Shown piece after piece: positions 43,192-52,244 of a stretch of DNA of 64,000 nt. How positions within the stretch are numbered: position 1 is the first letter of the stretch; each line of letters starts with the position of its first letter. Source of the stretch: Arthrobacter_H sp030452125 (GTDB lineage Bacteria > Actinomycetota > Actinomycetes > Actinomycetales > Micrococcaceae); NCBI GenBank assembly GCA_052379645.1, contig JBQSYU010000019.1; one strand, written 5' to 3'. The position numbers and the translations under genes were made by a program. A model generated the notes under the pieces. The model saw only the letters and a program-made list of their open reading frames with translations. It ran no database searches and had not been told where the DNA came from.

Positions 43192-44187
43192 TCAGTCCCC
43201 GGGGGTGAGGATGAAATCCCAGGGGTCGGTATTGATCGAGCTGACACCGATCTCCAGGATGAAGTTCTGGTCGATCAGCACGTTGTAGAGGCCTTCGGCG
43301 GCTGCCGGAAGCCACAGCCATTCGCCGGCGAAGTGGGAGATGTCCACGAGGTAGGGGCGGTCTTCCACGGCGGCCTCGCGTGCTTCGGAGGCCGGGTGGT
43401 GGCGCAGATCGGCGGTGACGAACACGTCGGCCCGGGCGGCTCGCACCGCGTCGAAGAGGCTGTCCCCGGCGCCGCCGCAGACGGCCACCGTGCTCACGAT
43501 CCCGTCACGGTCCCCGGCCACGCGCACACCTCCTGCGACAGCTGGCAGTGCGCCGAACACTCGGGAGGCGAAATCGGAGAGGGCCAGTGCGTCCGGAAGG
43601 GTGCCGACCCGGCCGAGCCCTTCTTCGGGAAGGCCCTCGGAGGCCGCCACCAAGGGGGTGACGTTGGTCAGTCCGAGAATATCGGCGAGGACGTCGGAGA
43701 CCCCTCCCACCGCTGAGTCGCCGTTGGTGTGAACGGTGACCAAGGCACACTGGTTTTCAATGAGCTCGTGGACGACTTCGCCCTTGAACTGGTCGGCAGC
43801 CACCGATTTCACTCCACGCAGCAGCAAGGGGTGGTGGGTGATCAGCAGGTCTGCTCCACCAGCGATGGCGTCGCGGACCACCTCGAGGGTCGGGTCCACC
43901 GCGAAGATGATGCGCCGTATCGGACGTTCGACCCGGCCGGCGACAAGGCCGACGGCATCCCAGTCTTCGGCCAACGAGGCCGGCCAGAGCTCTTCGATCG
44001 CCACCAGGACCTCGCCCAAGGTAGGCACGGTCGCTCCGGGCCGGGGTTCGGGGGCCACCACGGCGCGCATATCCTGCGCCCCGCCCTCGACGGCCTCCAC
44101 GGCTTCTTCAACCTCGGGGGCGTTGTCCGTCACGTCCGTCTCGCCTTCCGGGGAGTCCTGCGGCGTCCTGTCCTGATCATTGCGCAT
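43192..44187 (-). CDS. Nif3-like dinuclear metal-centre protein (DUF34)
   Basis: The 331-residue protein has a 55-residue acidic N-terminal region, then LGEVLVAIEELWPASLAEDWDAVGL, LLITHHPLLLRGVKSVAADQ with the metal-binding His pair, and ALVTVHTNGDSAVGGVSDVLAD. The C-terminal part has DISHFAGEWLWLPAAAEGL. DUF34 proteins are hexameric and bind two metals; proposed roles include GTP cyclohydrolase type 2 homologue and metal insertion. The ATG at 44187 has TACGGT six bases upstream (44194-44199), implying a leaderless message. Confidence 0.88.
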   Translation of the reverse strand: MRNDQDRTPQDSPEGETDVTDNAPEVEEAVEAVEGGAQDMRAVVAPEPRPGATVPTLGEVLVAIEELWPASLAEDWDAVGLVAGRVERPIRRIIFAVDPTLEVVRDAIAGGADLLITHHPLLLRGVKSVAADQFKGEVVHELIENQCALVTVHTNGDSAVGGVSDVLADILGLTNVTPLVAASEGLPEEGLGRVGTLPDALALSDFASRVFGALPAVAGGVRVAGDRDGIVSTVAVCGGAGDSLFDAVRAARADVFVTADLRHHPASEAREAAVEDRPYLVDISHFAGEWLWLPAAAEGLYNVLIDQNFILEIGVSSINTDPWDFILTPGD

Positions 44188-44193
44188 GCTCCT

Positions 44194-44199
44194 ACCGTA
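44194..44199 (-). promoter_or_regulatory. -10 element for leaderless Nif3-like gene
   Basis: TACGGT ends six bases before the ATG; an AGGAGC occupies the gap but is too close to act as a normal ribosome-binding site. Confidence 0.4.
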
Positions 44200-44263
44200 G
44201 TCCGAGACGAGTCAAATGGGCGTCAAATGGGCTCGGTTACCCTGACCGCGAAGACCTTCGGGA

Positions 44264-44899
44264 ATGAATGAGCCTCTGCGCGCATTGACCATGAATGTGA
44301 AGAGCAAGTCAGCAATCCCCACGTCAGAGACGCAGTTCGGCCCGTCCGATTCCGCCGGATTACCGGACCATGGCGTCCACACCTTCATCCTCGCTGCCGG
44401 ATGCTTCTGGTGCATGGACACGATCTACCGCAAGACCATCGGCGTTTCGTCGGTGGTCTCCGGATACATCGGTGGGCACACCCCGAACCCGAACTACCGT
44501 GACGTCTGTAGCGGAACCACCGGACATGCCGAGGCGGTCGCCGTAACATTCGATGCCGCCGTCGTCCCCGCCGACGTCATCTTGGACATGTTCTTTACCG
44601 GGCACAACCCCACGACCTTGAACCGTCAGGGCTACGACGTGGGCACCCAATACCGTTCGGCCATGTTCTACACCGATGCCCGGCAACGGGAGTTCTTTGA
44701 GGCGTCGCTGCGGCGAAACCAAGAGAATTGGGATGATCCGATCGTCACCGAAATCGTCCCCGCCCCGTACTTCCACGAAGCCGAACCGATCCACCAGGAT
44801 TTCTACGCCATGAACCCCTACGAGGGCTACTGCCAGGTCATCATCAACCCCAAGTTGGCCAAAGCGAGGAAATATTACTCCCAGTGGCTGACCGAATAA
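44264..44899 (+). CDS. msrA: Peptide-methionine (S)-S-oxide reductase MsrA
   Basis: The 211-residue enzyme carries the catalytic motif GCFWC (AAGCFWCMDTIYRKTIGV), then VVSGYIGGHTPNPNYRDVCSGTTGHAEAV and TTLNRQGYDVGTQYRSAMFY. It repairs oxidised methionine with thioredoxin. The C-terminal part has no recycling Cys pair. The start is uncertain: ATG at 44264 or 44291, neither with a strong ribosome-binding site; the first 40 residues are not conserved. Confidence 0.93.
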   Translation: MNEPLRALTMNVKSKSAIPTSETQFGPSDSAGLPDHGVHTFILAAGCFWCMDTIYRKTIGVSSVVSGYIGGHTPNPNYRDVCSGTTGHAEAVAVTFDAAVVPADVILDMFFTGHNPTTLNRQGYDVGTQYRSAMFYTDARQREFFEASLRRNQENWDDPIVTEIVPAPYFHEAEPIHQDFYAMNPYEGYCQVIINPKLAKARKYYSQWLTE

Positions 44900-44970
44900 A
44901 CCGTGATTCGGCACCTCGATAGGCTAGAACACCAACGAACCCCTCATTTCCTACCGAAAGCAGGACGCTG

Positions 44971-45906
44971 ATGGCACAGATTTATAATGACGTGACCGAA
45001 CTGGTCGGACGCACTCCCCTGGTCCGCCTGAACCGGATGGCCGAAGGCCTGCCCGCCCAGGTCGCCGTCAAACTGGAGTTCTATAACCCGGCCAACAGCG
45101 TCAAGGATCGCATCGGGGTGGCCATCGTCGACGCCGCCGAGCAAGCCGGCGCGTTGAAGCCCGGTGGCACCATCGTCGAGGGCACCTCAGGTAACACCGG
45201 CATCGCCTTGGCCATGGTCGGCGCTGCCCGCGGTTACCGGGTCATCCTCACAATGCCCGAAACGATGTCCACCGAGCGCCGGGTCATGCTGCGTGCCTAC
45301 GGAGCTGAAATCATTCTGACGCCCGGCTCAGAGGGCATGCGCGGATCGGTGGAAAAAGCCAAGGAGATCGTCGCCCATACCGAAAACGCCATCTGGGCCC
45401 AGCAGTTCGCCAACCAGGCCAATCCGGCGATCCACCGCAAGACCACCGGCCAGGAAATCTGGGACGATACCGATGGCCAGGTCGACGTCTTCGTTGCCGG
45501 TGTGGGAACCGGGGGCACCGTCACCGGTGCCGGCAATCTCCTGAAGGAACTCAAGCCTTCTGTACAGGTCGTCGCCGTGGAGCCGAAGGATTCGGCCATC
45601 CTCACCGGCGGTGCACCCGGCCCGCATAAAATCCAGGGCCTGGGCGCGAACTTCGTGCCCGAGGTGCTGGACACTGACGTCTACGACGAGGTGTTTGACG
45701 CGACCATGGAGGATTCGGTCCGCGTGGCCCGCGAACTGGGCACCAAGGAAGGCATCCTGGGCGGTATCAGCTCGGGAGCGATCGTTTGGGCCGCCCTGGA
45801 ACTGGCCAAACGCCCGGAGAATGCTGGGAAGCTCATCGTCGCCATCGTCTGCGACTTTGGCGAACGGTACATCTCCACGCCACTGTACGACGACATCCGC
45901 GGATAG
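44971..45906 (+). CDS. cysK: Cysteine synthase A (O-acetylserine sulfhydrylase)
   Basis: The 311-residue PLP enzyme has Lys 45 in NPANSVKDRIG as the Schiff-base residue, the substrate loop EGTSGNTG near 70-77, and GVGTGGTVTGAG for phosphate binding. It converts O-acetylserine and sulfide into cysteine. GCAGGA precedes the ATG. The downstream cysE supplies O-acetylserine, so the pair forms a cysteine operon, and the two proteins likely form the cysteine synthase complex; the CysE C-terminus ends in Ile, as needed for docking. Confidence 0.97.
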   Translation: MAQIYNDVTELVGRTPLVRLNRMAEGLPAQVAVKLEFYNPANSVKDRIGVAIVDAAEQAGALKPGGTIVEGTSGNTGIALAMVGAARGYRVILTMPETMSTERRVMLRAYGAEIILTPGSEGMRGSVEKAKEIVAHTENAIWAQQFANQANPAIHRKTTGQEIWDDTDGQVDVFVAGVGTGGTVTGAGNLLKELKPSVQVVAVEPKDSAILTGGAPGPHKIQGLGANFVPEVLDTDVYDEVFDATMEDSVRVARELGTKEGILGGISSGAIVWAALELAKRPENAGKLIVAIVCDFGERYISTPLYDDIRG

Positions 45907-45945
45907 CGGCAGCACCTGCAGGGCAACCACCAGCAAAGGTTTCGT

Positions 45946-46530
45946 GTGACTTTCCTATCCCGCCTCCAAGAAGACCTCGAAGGGGCGCGCGCCCATGACC
46001 CAGCGGCACGTGGGAATGCAGAGAACGCGTTGGCCTATTCGGGCCTGCATGCCATCTGGGTGCACCGCCTGACCCACCGGCTCTGGCAGAACCCTGCGCT
46101 GCGACTACCGGCGCGGCTCATCTCCCAGGTGGCCCGGTTCGCCACGGGTATCGAGATCCATCCGGGGGCCACCCTGGGCCATCGGTTCTTTATCGACCAC
46201 GGCATGGGGGTCGTCATCGGTGAAACCGCCGAGATCGGCGACGACGTGATGATCTACCACGGAGTAACCCTCGGTGGCCGTTCATTGGCGAAGGTCAAGC
46301 GCCACCCGACCATTGGGGACCGGGTGGTGATCGGTGCCGGGGCGAAAGTCCTGGGACCGATCACCATCGGCGCCGATTCCGCGATTGGCGCCAATGCCGT
46401 GGTGGTCAAGGATGCTCCGGCCGATTCGATCATCACCGGTATCCCGGCGACCAACCGGCCACGGCAACCCCAGGAGCATCAGCCGGCCGTGGATCCAGCC
46501 GAATACATCGACCCGGCCATGTGGATCTGA
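45946..46530 (+). CDS. cysE: Serine O-acetyltransferase
   Basis: The 194-residue protein is a short-form CysE: an N-terminal helical part (LAYSGLHAIWVHRLTHRLW) and a left-handed beta-helix of hexapeptide repeats from GIEIHPGATLGHRFFIDHGMGVVIGETAEIGDDVMIYHGVTLGG. The catalytic His and Asp lie in the IDHGMG block. It ends PAMWI, with a C-terminal Ile able to insert into the CysK active site. GTG start, 39 bases after cysK. Confidence 0.95.
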   Translation: MTFLSRLQEDLEGARAHDPAARGNAENALAYSGLHAIWVHRLTHRLWQNPALRLPARLISQVARFATGIEIHPGATLGHRFFIDHGMGVVIGETAEIGDDVMIYHGVTLGGRSLAKVKRHPTIGDRVVIGAGAKVLGPITIGADSAIGANAVVVKDAPADSIITGIPATNRPRQPQEHQPAVDPAEYIDPAMWI

Positions 46531-46553
46531 GGCCTTTTCCGGGCGCATGAAGA

Positions 46554-46594
46554 CGGTCCGGTGCCGACAGCTCATCGCTGTCGGCACCGGACCG
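46554..46594. terminator. Bidirectional hairpin terminator between cysE and aldo/keto reductase
   Basis: A perfect 18-bp stem with a TCATC loop lies between the convergent stops. No T-tract follows. Confidence 0.75.
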
Positions 46595-46611
46595 CTCGTG
46601 TGCGCGCCCTG

Positions 46612-47616
46612 TTAGGCGGGACGCTGCTCCGGGCTGACCGTCTTGGCCAGATCACGCTCGACGGAATCGCCGAGCACCTCATCGATCCGGCTCATGAGTT
46701 CGGCGGGGATGCGCACGCCGGAGGCCTTCACGTTTTCTGCGACTTGTTCGGGACGTGAAGCACCAACCAAGGCGGTGGCCACGTTCTCGTTTTGTAGCAC
46801 CCAAGCGATGGCCAGTTGGGACATCTTCAAACCCAGTTCATCGGCAATCGGCCGCAGCTGTTGGACCCGGGTGAGGACCTCCTCGCTCATGAAGCCTGAG
46901 ATGGTGTTCTTCCCGCCCTTCTCATCCGTGGCACGACTGCCTTCCGGCGCCGGTTGTCCGGGACGGTATTTACCGGAGAGGACGCCCTGTGCCATGGGCG
47001 ACCAGACGACCTGGGACAGACCCAATTCCTTGGAAGCCGGGACAACTTCGTCCTCGATGACCCGCCACAACGCAGAGTACTGCGGTTGGTTGGACACCAG
47101 CGAGAACCCGGCCTCCTTCGCGAGGCGCTGCCCCTCACGCAATTGGTCAGCGGACCATTCGGAGACCCCGATGTACAGGGCCTTCCCGGCCCGGACGACG
47201 TCGGCGAAGGCCTGGATGGTCTCCTCCAGCGGCGTCTGGTGATCGTAACGGTGCGCCTGGTACAGGTCGACGTAGTCCATGCCCAACCGGCTCAGCGAAC
47301 CGTTGATGCCCTCCATGATGTGCTTGCGGGACAGTCCGACGTCGTTGGGCCCCTTGGGTCCGACCGGCCAGTAGACCTTGGTGAAGATCTCCAGCGATTC
47401 ACGCCGCTGGTCCTTCAACGCGTCACCCAGTACCTTCTCGGCGGCGCCGTTGGCGTAGGCATCCGCAGTGTCGAAGGTGGTGATCCCTGCGTCGAGGGCC
47501 GCCTGGACGCATTGGGAGGCGACATCGTTCTCGACCTGGGACCCGTGGGTGAGCCAGTTGCCGTACGTGATTTCGGTGATTTTGAGCCCCGAGGCTCCGA
47601 GGAATCTGTAATCCAT
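46612..47616 (-). CDS. Aldo/keto reductase (potassium-channel beta-subunit/YghZ-like)
   Basis: The 334-residue protein has the AKR fold with FDTADAYANGAAEKVLGDAL (catalytic Asp and Tyr), Lys in FTKVYWPV, and DYVDLYQAHRYDHQTPLEETIQA, where the His matches AKR6/AKR14. NADPH is bound by the C-terminal VGASRPEQVAENVKAS loop. It is related to AKRs that detoxify methylglyoxal or act as K+-channel beta subunits. The physiological substrate is not known. It is preceded by gnd on the same strand with a hairpin between. Confidence 0.92.
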   Translation of the reverse strand: MDYRFLGASGLKITEITYGNWLTHGSQVENDVASQCVQAALDAGITTFDTADAYANGAAEKVLGDALKDQRRESLEIFTKVYWPVGPKGPNDVGLSRKHIMEGINGSLSRLGMDYVDLYQAHRYDHQTPLEETIQAFADVVRAGKALYIGVSEWSADQLREGQRLAKEAGFSLVSNQPQYSALWRVIEDEVVPASKELGLSQVVWSPMAQGVLSGKYRPGQPAPEGSRATDEKGGKNTISGFMSEEVLTRVQQLRPIADELGLKMSQLAIAWVLQNENVATALVGASRPEQVAENVKASGVRIPAELMSRIDEVLGDSVERDLAKTVSPEQRPA

Positions 47617-47651
47617 GTCCTCAGACTATGCCCGGGGGCCACCAGCAGAAC

Positions 47652-47695
47652 AGGGCACGACGGTGAAACCGGGAACGGTTCCCTCGTCGCGCCCT
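47652..47695 (-). terminator. Hairpin terminator of gnd
   Basis: An inverted repeat AGGGC-a-CGACG ... CGTCG-c-GCCCT with an inner GGTGAAACCG/CGGTTCCC pairing lies just after the gnd stop on the minus strand; no T-tract. Confidence 0.5.
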
Positions 47696-47736
47696 GAGAC
47701 GGAACAGATTGGCCTGTACTCCGTCGGGTGTTGGTG

Positions 47737-49173
47737 TTAGTGCGTCGAGACGGCTTCGATCTCGGTCTTGTCACCGCTCCACTGGGTGTGGAAGGTCCCT
47801 TCGGCGTCCATCCGGTTGTAGGTGTGGGCGCCGAAGAGGTCACGCAGCCCCTGGGTCAGCGCTGCCGGAAGGCGCTTGCGGCGCAGGCCGTCGTAGTAGG
47901 CCAGCGAGGAGGAGAACACCGGTACCGGGATGCCCAGGGAGACCGCCGTCGAGACCACGCGTCGCCAGGCCGGGACGGCGCCGGCAATGGCCTCCGAGAA
48001 GGCCGGCGCGAAGAGCAGGTTGGCCGGCTGATCGTCCGAGGCGTAGGCCTTCATGATGTCTGCCAGCAGTTCGGCACGGATGATGCAGCCACCGCGCCAG
48101 AGCGAGGCGATTTCGTCGAGCTTCAGATCCCAGTCGTATTCGGTGGCCGCCGCGGTGAGCATATCCAGGCCCTGGGCGTAGGAGACGAGCTTGGAGGCGA
48201 AGAGGGCCTGACGGACGTCTTCAACGAAGTCGTCCCCGAGGGTGACGTCCTGCTCGTGTCCGGCCAACACCTCTTGGGCGATGGCCCGCTGGTCGCGCTG
48301 GGAGGACAGGCCCCGGGCGAACACCGATTCGGCGATGGCCGAGGTGGGCGATCCCAGATCCAGGGCTGACTGCACGGTCCAGCGCCCGGTGCCCTTCTGC
48401 CCCGCGGAGTCGACGATGACATCCACGAGCGGCTTGCCGGTCTTGGCGTCCTGGTGGGCCAGCACCTCTGCGGTGATTTCGATGAGGAAGGACGCCAGGT
48501 TACCTTCGTTCCATTCCTTGAAGATCTTGGCCTGATCCGCTGGTTCGATGCCGGCGCCGGAGCGCAGCAGGTCGAAGGCCTCACCGATGACCTGCATATC
48601 CGCGTATTCGATGCCGTTGTGGACCATCTTCACGAAGTGGCCGGCGCCGTCGGTGCCGATCCAGGCGCAGCACGGATCGCCGTCGACATGGGCCGAGATC
48701 TTTTCGAGCATCGGGCCCAGCGCCTGATAGGACTCCTCGGAGCCACCGGGCATGATGGACGGGCCCAACAGGGCGCCTTCCTCGCCGCCGGAGACGCCGA
48801 TCCCCACGAAATGCAGATCCTTCTTCGCCAGGGCTGCTTCACGACGGCGGGTGTCCTGGAAGTTCGAGTTGCCGCCGTCGATGACGATGTCACCGGCTTC
48901 GAGCAGCGGAACCAACGAGTCGATGACGGAGTCCACGGGTGCGCCGGCCTTGACCATGAGCAGCACGCGGCGCGGGGTCTCCAGCGACTCGACAAGCTCC
49001 TCCATGGTGTCGGTGCGGATGAACTCGCCCTCATCACCGTGTTCCTTCAGCAAGGCGTCGGTCTTCTCGATCGAGCGGTTATGCAGGGCCACCGTGTAGC
49101 CGTTGCGGGCGAAATTACGAGCGAGGTTCGCGCCCATGACCGCTAGGCCGGTGACGCCGATTTGTGCCTTCAT
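47737..49173 (-). CDS. gnd: 6-phosphogluconate dehydrogenase, decarboxylating
   Basis: The 478-residue enzyme has the Rossmann site GVTGLAVMGANLARNFARNGYTVALHNRS, the substrate block VGIGVSGGEEGALLGPSIMPGG, the catalytic Lys in GHFVKMVHNGIEYADMQ, and the C-terminal AHTYNRMDAEGTFHTQW that closes the neighbouring active site. It is the long, tetramer- or dimer-type NADP enzyme of the oxidative pentose phosphate pathway. The ATG at 49173 has GGAG upstream. Confidence 0.97.
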   Translation of the reverse strand: MKAQIGVTGLAVMGANLARNFARNGYTVALHNRSIEKTDALLKEHGDEGEFIRTDTMEELVESLETPRRVLLMVKAGAPVDSVIDSLVPLLEAGDIVIDGGNSNFQDTRRREAALAKKDLHFVGIGVSGGEEGALLGPSIMPGGSEESYQALGPMLEKISAHVDGDPCCAWIGTDGAGHFVKMVHNGIEYADMQVIGEAFDLLRSGAGIEPADQAKIFKEWNEGNLASFLIEITAEVLAHQDAKTGKPLVDVIVDSAGQKGTGRWTVQSALDLGSPTSAIAESVFARGLSSQRDQRAIAQEVLAGHEQDVTLGDDFVEDVRQALFASKLVSYAQGLDMLTAAATEYDWDLKLDEIASLWRGGCIIRAELLADIMKAYASDDQPANLLFAPAFSEAIAGAVPAWRRVVSTAVSLGIPVPVFSSSLAYYDGLRRKRLPAALTQGLRDLFGAHTYNRMDAEGTFHTQWSGDKTEIEAVSTH

Positions 49174-49409
49174 CAGGACTCCATCCATTGGAAACAAGAC
49201 GAGCTGGTGCCCCGGCACACTACGGTGCCGGACACGGCTCCGTGACTGATTCCCAGTCTAGTTCGCCCGCCCGTCGGCGGAAAGCCGATGAAGCCACGCT
49301 GGAGGATCCCGCCGAAACACCCTCGAGACAACAAGCTCTGCAGTTTGTAGGATCAAATACAAGAGTTTGGGCTTGTGCCAGTTTCCCGCGTAGTCCGTTG
49401 GTCTGCTGA

Positions 49410-49415
49410 TAACGT
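49410..49415 (+). promoter_or_regulatory. -10 element for leaderless EEP gene
   Basis: TAACGT ends six bases before the ATG at 49422. Confidence 0.45.
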
Positions 49416-49421
49416 GACGTC

Positions 49422-50342
49422 ATGGGCAGCAGGGCGGGCGAGGGGAACAGCGTTCTGCGGTCATTCCCCGCCCACTCCACGCCGCCCCCGCTGATCGGCC
49501 CGACGCCGGCTCCTCTGCTGCATGTCATGACGTTGAACGTCCGGCGACAAATGCCCCGTTTTTGGTTCCCGGCGGCAGATCGTTGGGCACGGCGGCGCCC
49601 GCTCCTGCAACGTCTGTTGGCCGCCGAGCAGCCCAGCTTGCTGGCCTTGCAGGAAGTGTTGCCCGGCCCCTCGCGGGAAATTCGCAACCTGCTCGGCAAC
49701 GGGTATGCACACGTAGGTACCGGGCGTTCCACCGGTGGCCGCGGGGAACGCTGCGAGCTGCACTACGATCGGCGTCGACTCCGTCTCCTCGACTCCCGAT
49801 TCTGGTGGCTTTCGGCCCAACCCGAACGGCCCGGCTCACGCTCCTTCGGCAACCAGCTACCCCGCTTCGTGGTCCAGTGCCAGTTCAACGATCTAGAGAC
49901 CGGACTGCGTTTCCACGCCCTGGTCACCCATCTGGATCCGTTTTCCGCGCCGTCGCGCATTGCCTCGGCTCAACTCCTGCGCCGGGTCGTGGCAGGGCTT
50001 TGCGGCCCAGTGATCGTGATGGGCGATTTCAATGCCACGGCCGGCTCACCGGCCCACCGAGAACTGGTCGACAACCGCGTTCTGTCCGATGCCATGGACG
50101 TGTCGACGCGAAGGGTCGGCGCCGATTGTTCGACGTTCTCCAGGTATCGCAGCCCCACAACCACGGGCCCCCGTGTGGACTGGATCCTCGTCTCCCCCGA
50201 TCTGGAGGTCGAGTCGGCGGGTGTGAATGCGCTGCGTCTGGGCGGCGCGGCCGTTTCGGATCATGAACCGGTGCAGGCAGTGCTGAACCTCGGCCCGAAC
50301 CTTTCGGCCAAACCCGAAGGAGGCCAGTCATCGAAACGGTGA
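49422..50342 (+). CDS. Endonuclease/exonuclease/phosphatase (EEP) family protein
   Basis: The 306-residue protein has the EEP fold motifs HVMTLNVRR, LLALQEVLPG with metal-binding Glu, VTHLDPF, VIVMGDFNAT with catalytic Asp and Asn, and VSDHEPVQAVL with the final Asp-His. It could hydrolyse nucleic acid, phosphoinositides or sphingomyelin. The first 33 residues are unconserved. The stop overlaps the next GTG start, and the following genes overlap too, so this is the first gene of a tight four-gene cluster. Confidence 0.88.
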   Translation: MGSRAGEGNSVLRSFPAHSTPPPLIGPTPAPLLHVMTLNVRRQMPRFWFPAADRWARRRPLLQRLLAAEQPSLLALQEVLPGPSREIRNLLGNGYAHVGTGRSTGGRGERCELHYDRRRLRLLDSRFWWLSAQPERPGSRSFGNQLPRFVVQCQFNDLETGLRFHALVTHLDPFSAPSRIASAQLLRRVVAGLCGPVIVMGDFNATAGSPAHRELVDNRVLSDAMDVSTRRVGADCSTFSRYRSPTTTGPRVDWILVSPDLEVESAGVNALRLGGAAVSDHEPVQAVLNLGPNLSAKPEGGQSSKR

Positions 50343-50968
50343 AGCAGGCCCTCTTCCGGCCTGCCGTGAACCGGGTGGTGCTGCTCGCCGACGTCGCTCG
50401 GGCCGCGATGCTCATCAGCGTCGTGGTCGCTGGCGTGGGGTGGGGGTGGATCCAGGTGGCGGTTTTCATGCTGGCCGTGCTGGCGACCTTGATCCCCCGT
50501 GCGCTGGGACTACGCGGCAGCCTGGACCTCTGTGTCGGTATTGCCTCGCTGGCAGCCGCTTGGAGCAATGTCTTCGACCTGTATGTGCTCCTGCCGGGGT
50601 GGGATAAGTTCATGCACGCCGTCTTGGGCGGTCTGATTGCCGTCCTGTCCGTGGTGATCGCCCAACGGGCAGGCATCCTGCCACCGACCACCCAGCGTCC
50701 CGGTGCACTCGTCCTGGCGACCGTCCTTCTCGGTTTGGCCACCGGAGCCGTCTGGGAGCTCTTGGAGTGGGCCGGACACACCCTCATCGACCCGGAGGTG
50801 CACGTCGGATACCAGGACACCATGGGCGATTTGGCGGCCGATGGCTTGGGGGCCCTGATCGGAGGATTCCTGCTTCCCTACTTGACGGCTGATCCCCCGG
50901 AGTCCGCCGTCCCGTCGGGCTCCGCCGCGCAGGCTGCCGCGCAGCATGGCCCATCGGAGCTCCCATGA
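50339..50968 (+). CDS. DUF2238-like integral membrane protein
   Basis: The 209-residue protein has six hydrophobic segments. The pattern LPGWDKFMHAVLGGLIAVL, GAVWELLEWAGHTLIDPEVH and GYQDTMGDLAADGLGALIGGFL, with conserved His, Glu and Asp at helix ends, is typical of the YjdF/DUF2238 family. Acidic and His residues could coordinate metal; function unknown. Starts with GTG overlapping the EEP stop and ends overlapping the GT2 start. Confidence 0.82.
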   Translation: MKQALFRPAVNRVVLLADVARAAMLISVVVAGVGWGWIQVAVFMLAVLATLIPRALGLRGSLDLCVGIASLAAAWSNVFDLYVLLPGWDKFMHAVLGGLIAVLSVVIAQRAGILPPTTQRPGALVLATVLLGLATGAVWELLEWAGHTLIDPEVHVGYQDTMGDLAADGLGALIGGFLLPYLTADPPESAVPSGSAAQAAAQHGPSELP

Positions 50969-51765
50969 GCCGATCGACGGTCAGTGTGGTGATCCCGGTC
51001 AGGGACGACGCCGGGAAATTGCTGCATTGCCTGGAGGCACTCGCCCGGCAACAGTTGGCCCCCGGGGAAATCATCGTCGTGGACAATGGCTCCAGCGACG
51101 ATAGCGCGGGGGTGGCCCGGCGGAACGGGGCAGAGGTTCTCTTCGAACCCCGCCCCGGGATCGGTGTCGCCAGTGCTGCCGGCTATAACCGGGCACGTGG
51201 CGACATCCTGGCCCGGTTGGACGCCGATTCGGTGCCGGCTCCGGATTGGATCGCCACGATCGTCAGGTCCTTCCACGCCGACGCCAGCGTGGATGCGATC
51301 ACTGGTCCAGCCCACTTCAATGACGGACCCTCGGCCCTCCGCAGACCGGCGCTGTTGGCTTACCTCCTGCCCTATTTTGCGCTCTCTTCTTTGGCCCTCG
51401 GGCATGTGCCGCTTTTCGGCTCCAATATGGCCTTCAGACGCCGGGCGTGGCACGAGGTCCAAGATCACCTCCATACGGATCGTTGGTTGGTCCACGATGA
51501 TTTCGATCTCTCATTCCATTTGGGCGTCGAGCATGTGCTCCGTTTCGTGCCGACCCTGCGCACCGGCATCTCGATGCGCCCCTTCCATGATGGCGGGGCA
51601 GCCCTGCGCTTGCGGCGCGGATTCCATACGGTGTTCCTGCATTGGCCCCACGATCTGCCCTGGCTTCGCCTCACCCGGCGGCTCCGCAGGAGGTTCCGGC
51701 GTCCCACCATCAGGGGCCGGTACGACGGCGGGACTCCCGGGGACACTGCTTCGTGGGACGCTTGA
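50965..51765 (+). CDS. Glycosyltransferase family 2 protein
   Basis: The 266-residue GT-A enzyme has VSVVIPVRDDAGKLLHCLEAL, IIVVDNGSSDDS, and the DxD-like ARLDADSVPAPDW. The acceptor region has LFGSNMAFRRRAW, then VHDDFDLSFHL, whose Asp is the likely catalytic base. It lacks clear transmembrane helices apart from LLAYLLPYFALSSLALG. Probable role: transferring a sugar to a lipid or cell-surface acceptor. ATG overlaps the previous stop. Confidence 0.9.
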   Translation: MSRSTVSVVIPVRDDAGKLLHCLEALARQQLAPGEIIVVDNGSSDDSAGVARRNGAEVLFEPRPGIGVASAAGYNRARGDILARLDADSVPAPDWIATIVRSFHADASVDAITGPAHFNDGPSALRRPALLAYLLPYFALSSLALGHVPLFGSNMAFRRRAWHEVQDHLHTDRWLVHDDFDLSFHLGVEHVLRFVPTLRTGISMRPFHDGGAALRLRRGFHTVFLHWPHDLPWLRLTRRLRRRFRRPTIRGRYDGGTPGDTASWDA

Positions 51766-51768
51766 TTC

Positions 51769-52191
51769 ATGGATGTGCACGTATCGCCGGCTCTGACGAT
51801 CCCGGCCCCGGAGCTCGGCTGGCGTTTCTCACGCGCCTCGGGACCCGGCGGGCAACACGTCAACAAGACGGACAGCCGCGTGGAACTGTTCTGGAACATC
51901 GACGATTCGACCACGGTTAACGAAGAACAGCGTGAATTGCTGCTGGACCGTCTGGGTTCGCGGCTGGTCGCGGGAGCCATCACCGTCACGTCCTCGGAGC
52001 AACGCTCGCAGCGTCGAAACCGGGAGACCGCTGTGGAGAAGCTGGCCCAGCTCATCCGCGAGGGTCTGGCCCCGGCGGGACCCCAGCGGCGTCCGACGAA
52101 ACCAACACGGGGTTCCAAACGACGACATCGGGCCGCAAAGATACAGCGATCGGACGTCAAAGCCCAGCGCCGTCGGCCCTCCGCGGAGTAG
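51769..52191 (+). CDS. arfB: Alternative ribosome-rescue factor ArfB
   Basis: The 140-residue protein has the release-factor GGQ motif at 27-29 (SRASGPGGQHVNKTDSRVEL) without the codon-recognition domains of RF1 or RF2. Its basic C-terminal tail (KPTRGSKRRHRAAKIQRSDVKAQRRRP) enters the empty mRNA channel in stalled ribosomes. It hydrolyses peptidyl-tRNA on non-stop complexes. Three bases separate it from the GT2 stop. Confidence 0.94.
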   Translation: MDVHVSPALTIPAPELGWRFSRASGPGGQHVNKTDSRVELFWNIDDSTTVNEEQRELLLDRLGSRLVAGAITVTSSEQRSQRRNRETAVEKLAQLIREGLAPAGPQRRPTKPTRGSKRRHRAAKIQRSDVKAQRRRPSAE

Positions 52192-52244
52192 ATGCCGCCC
52201 GGACGGGCGGAGTCATCCCTTCCACGGCGGGCCGGGTCCCCCGC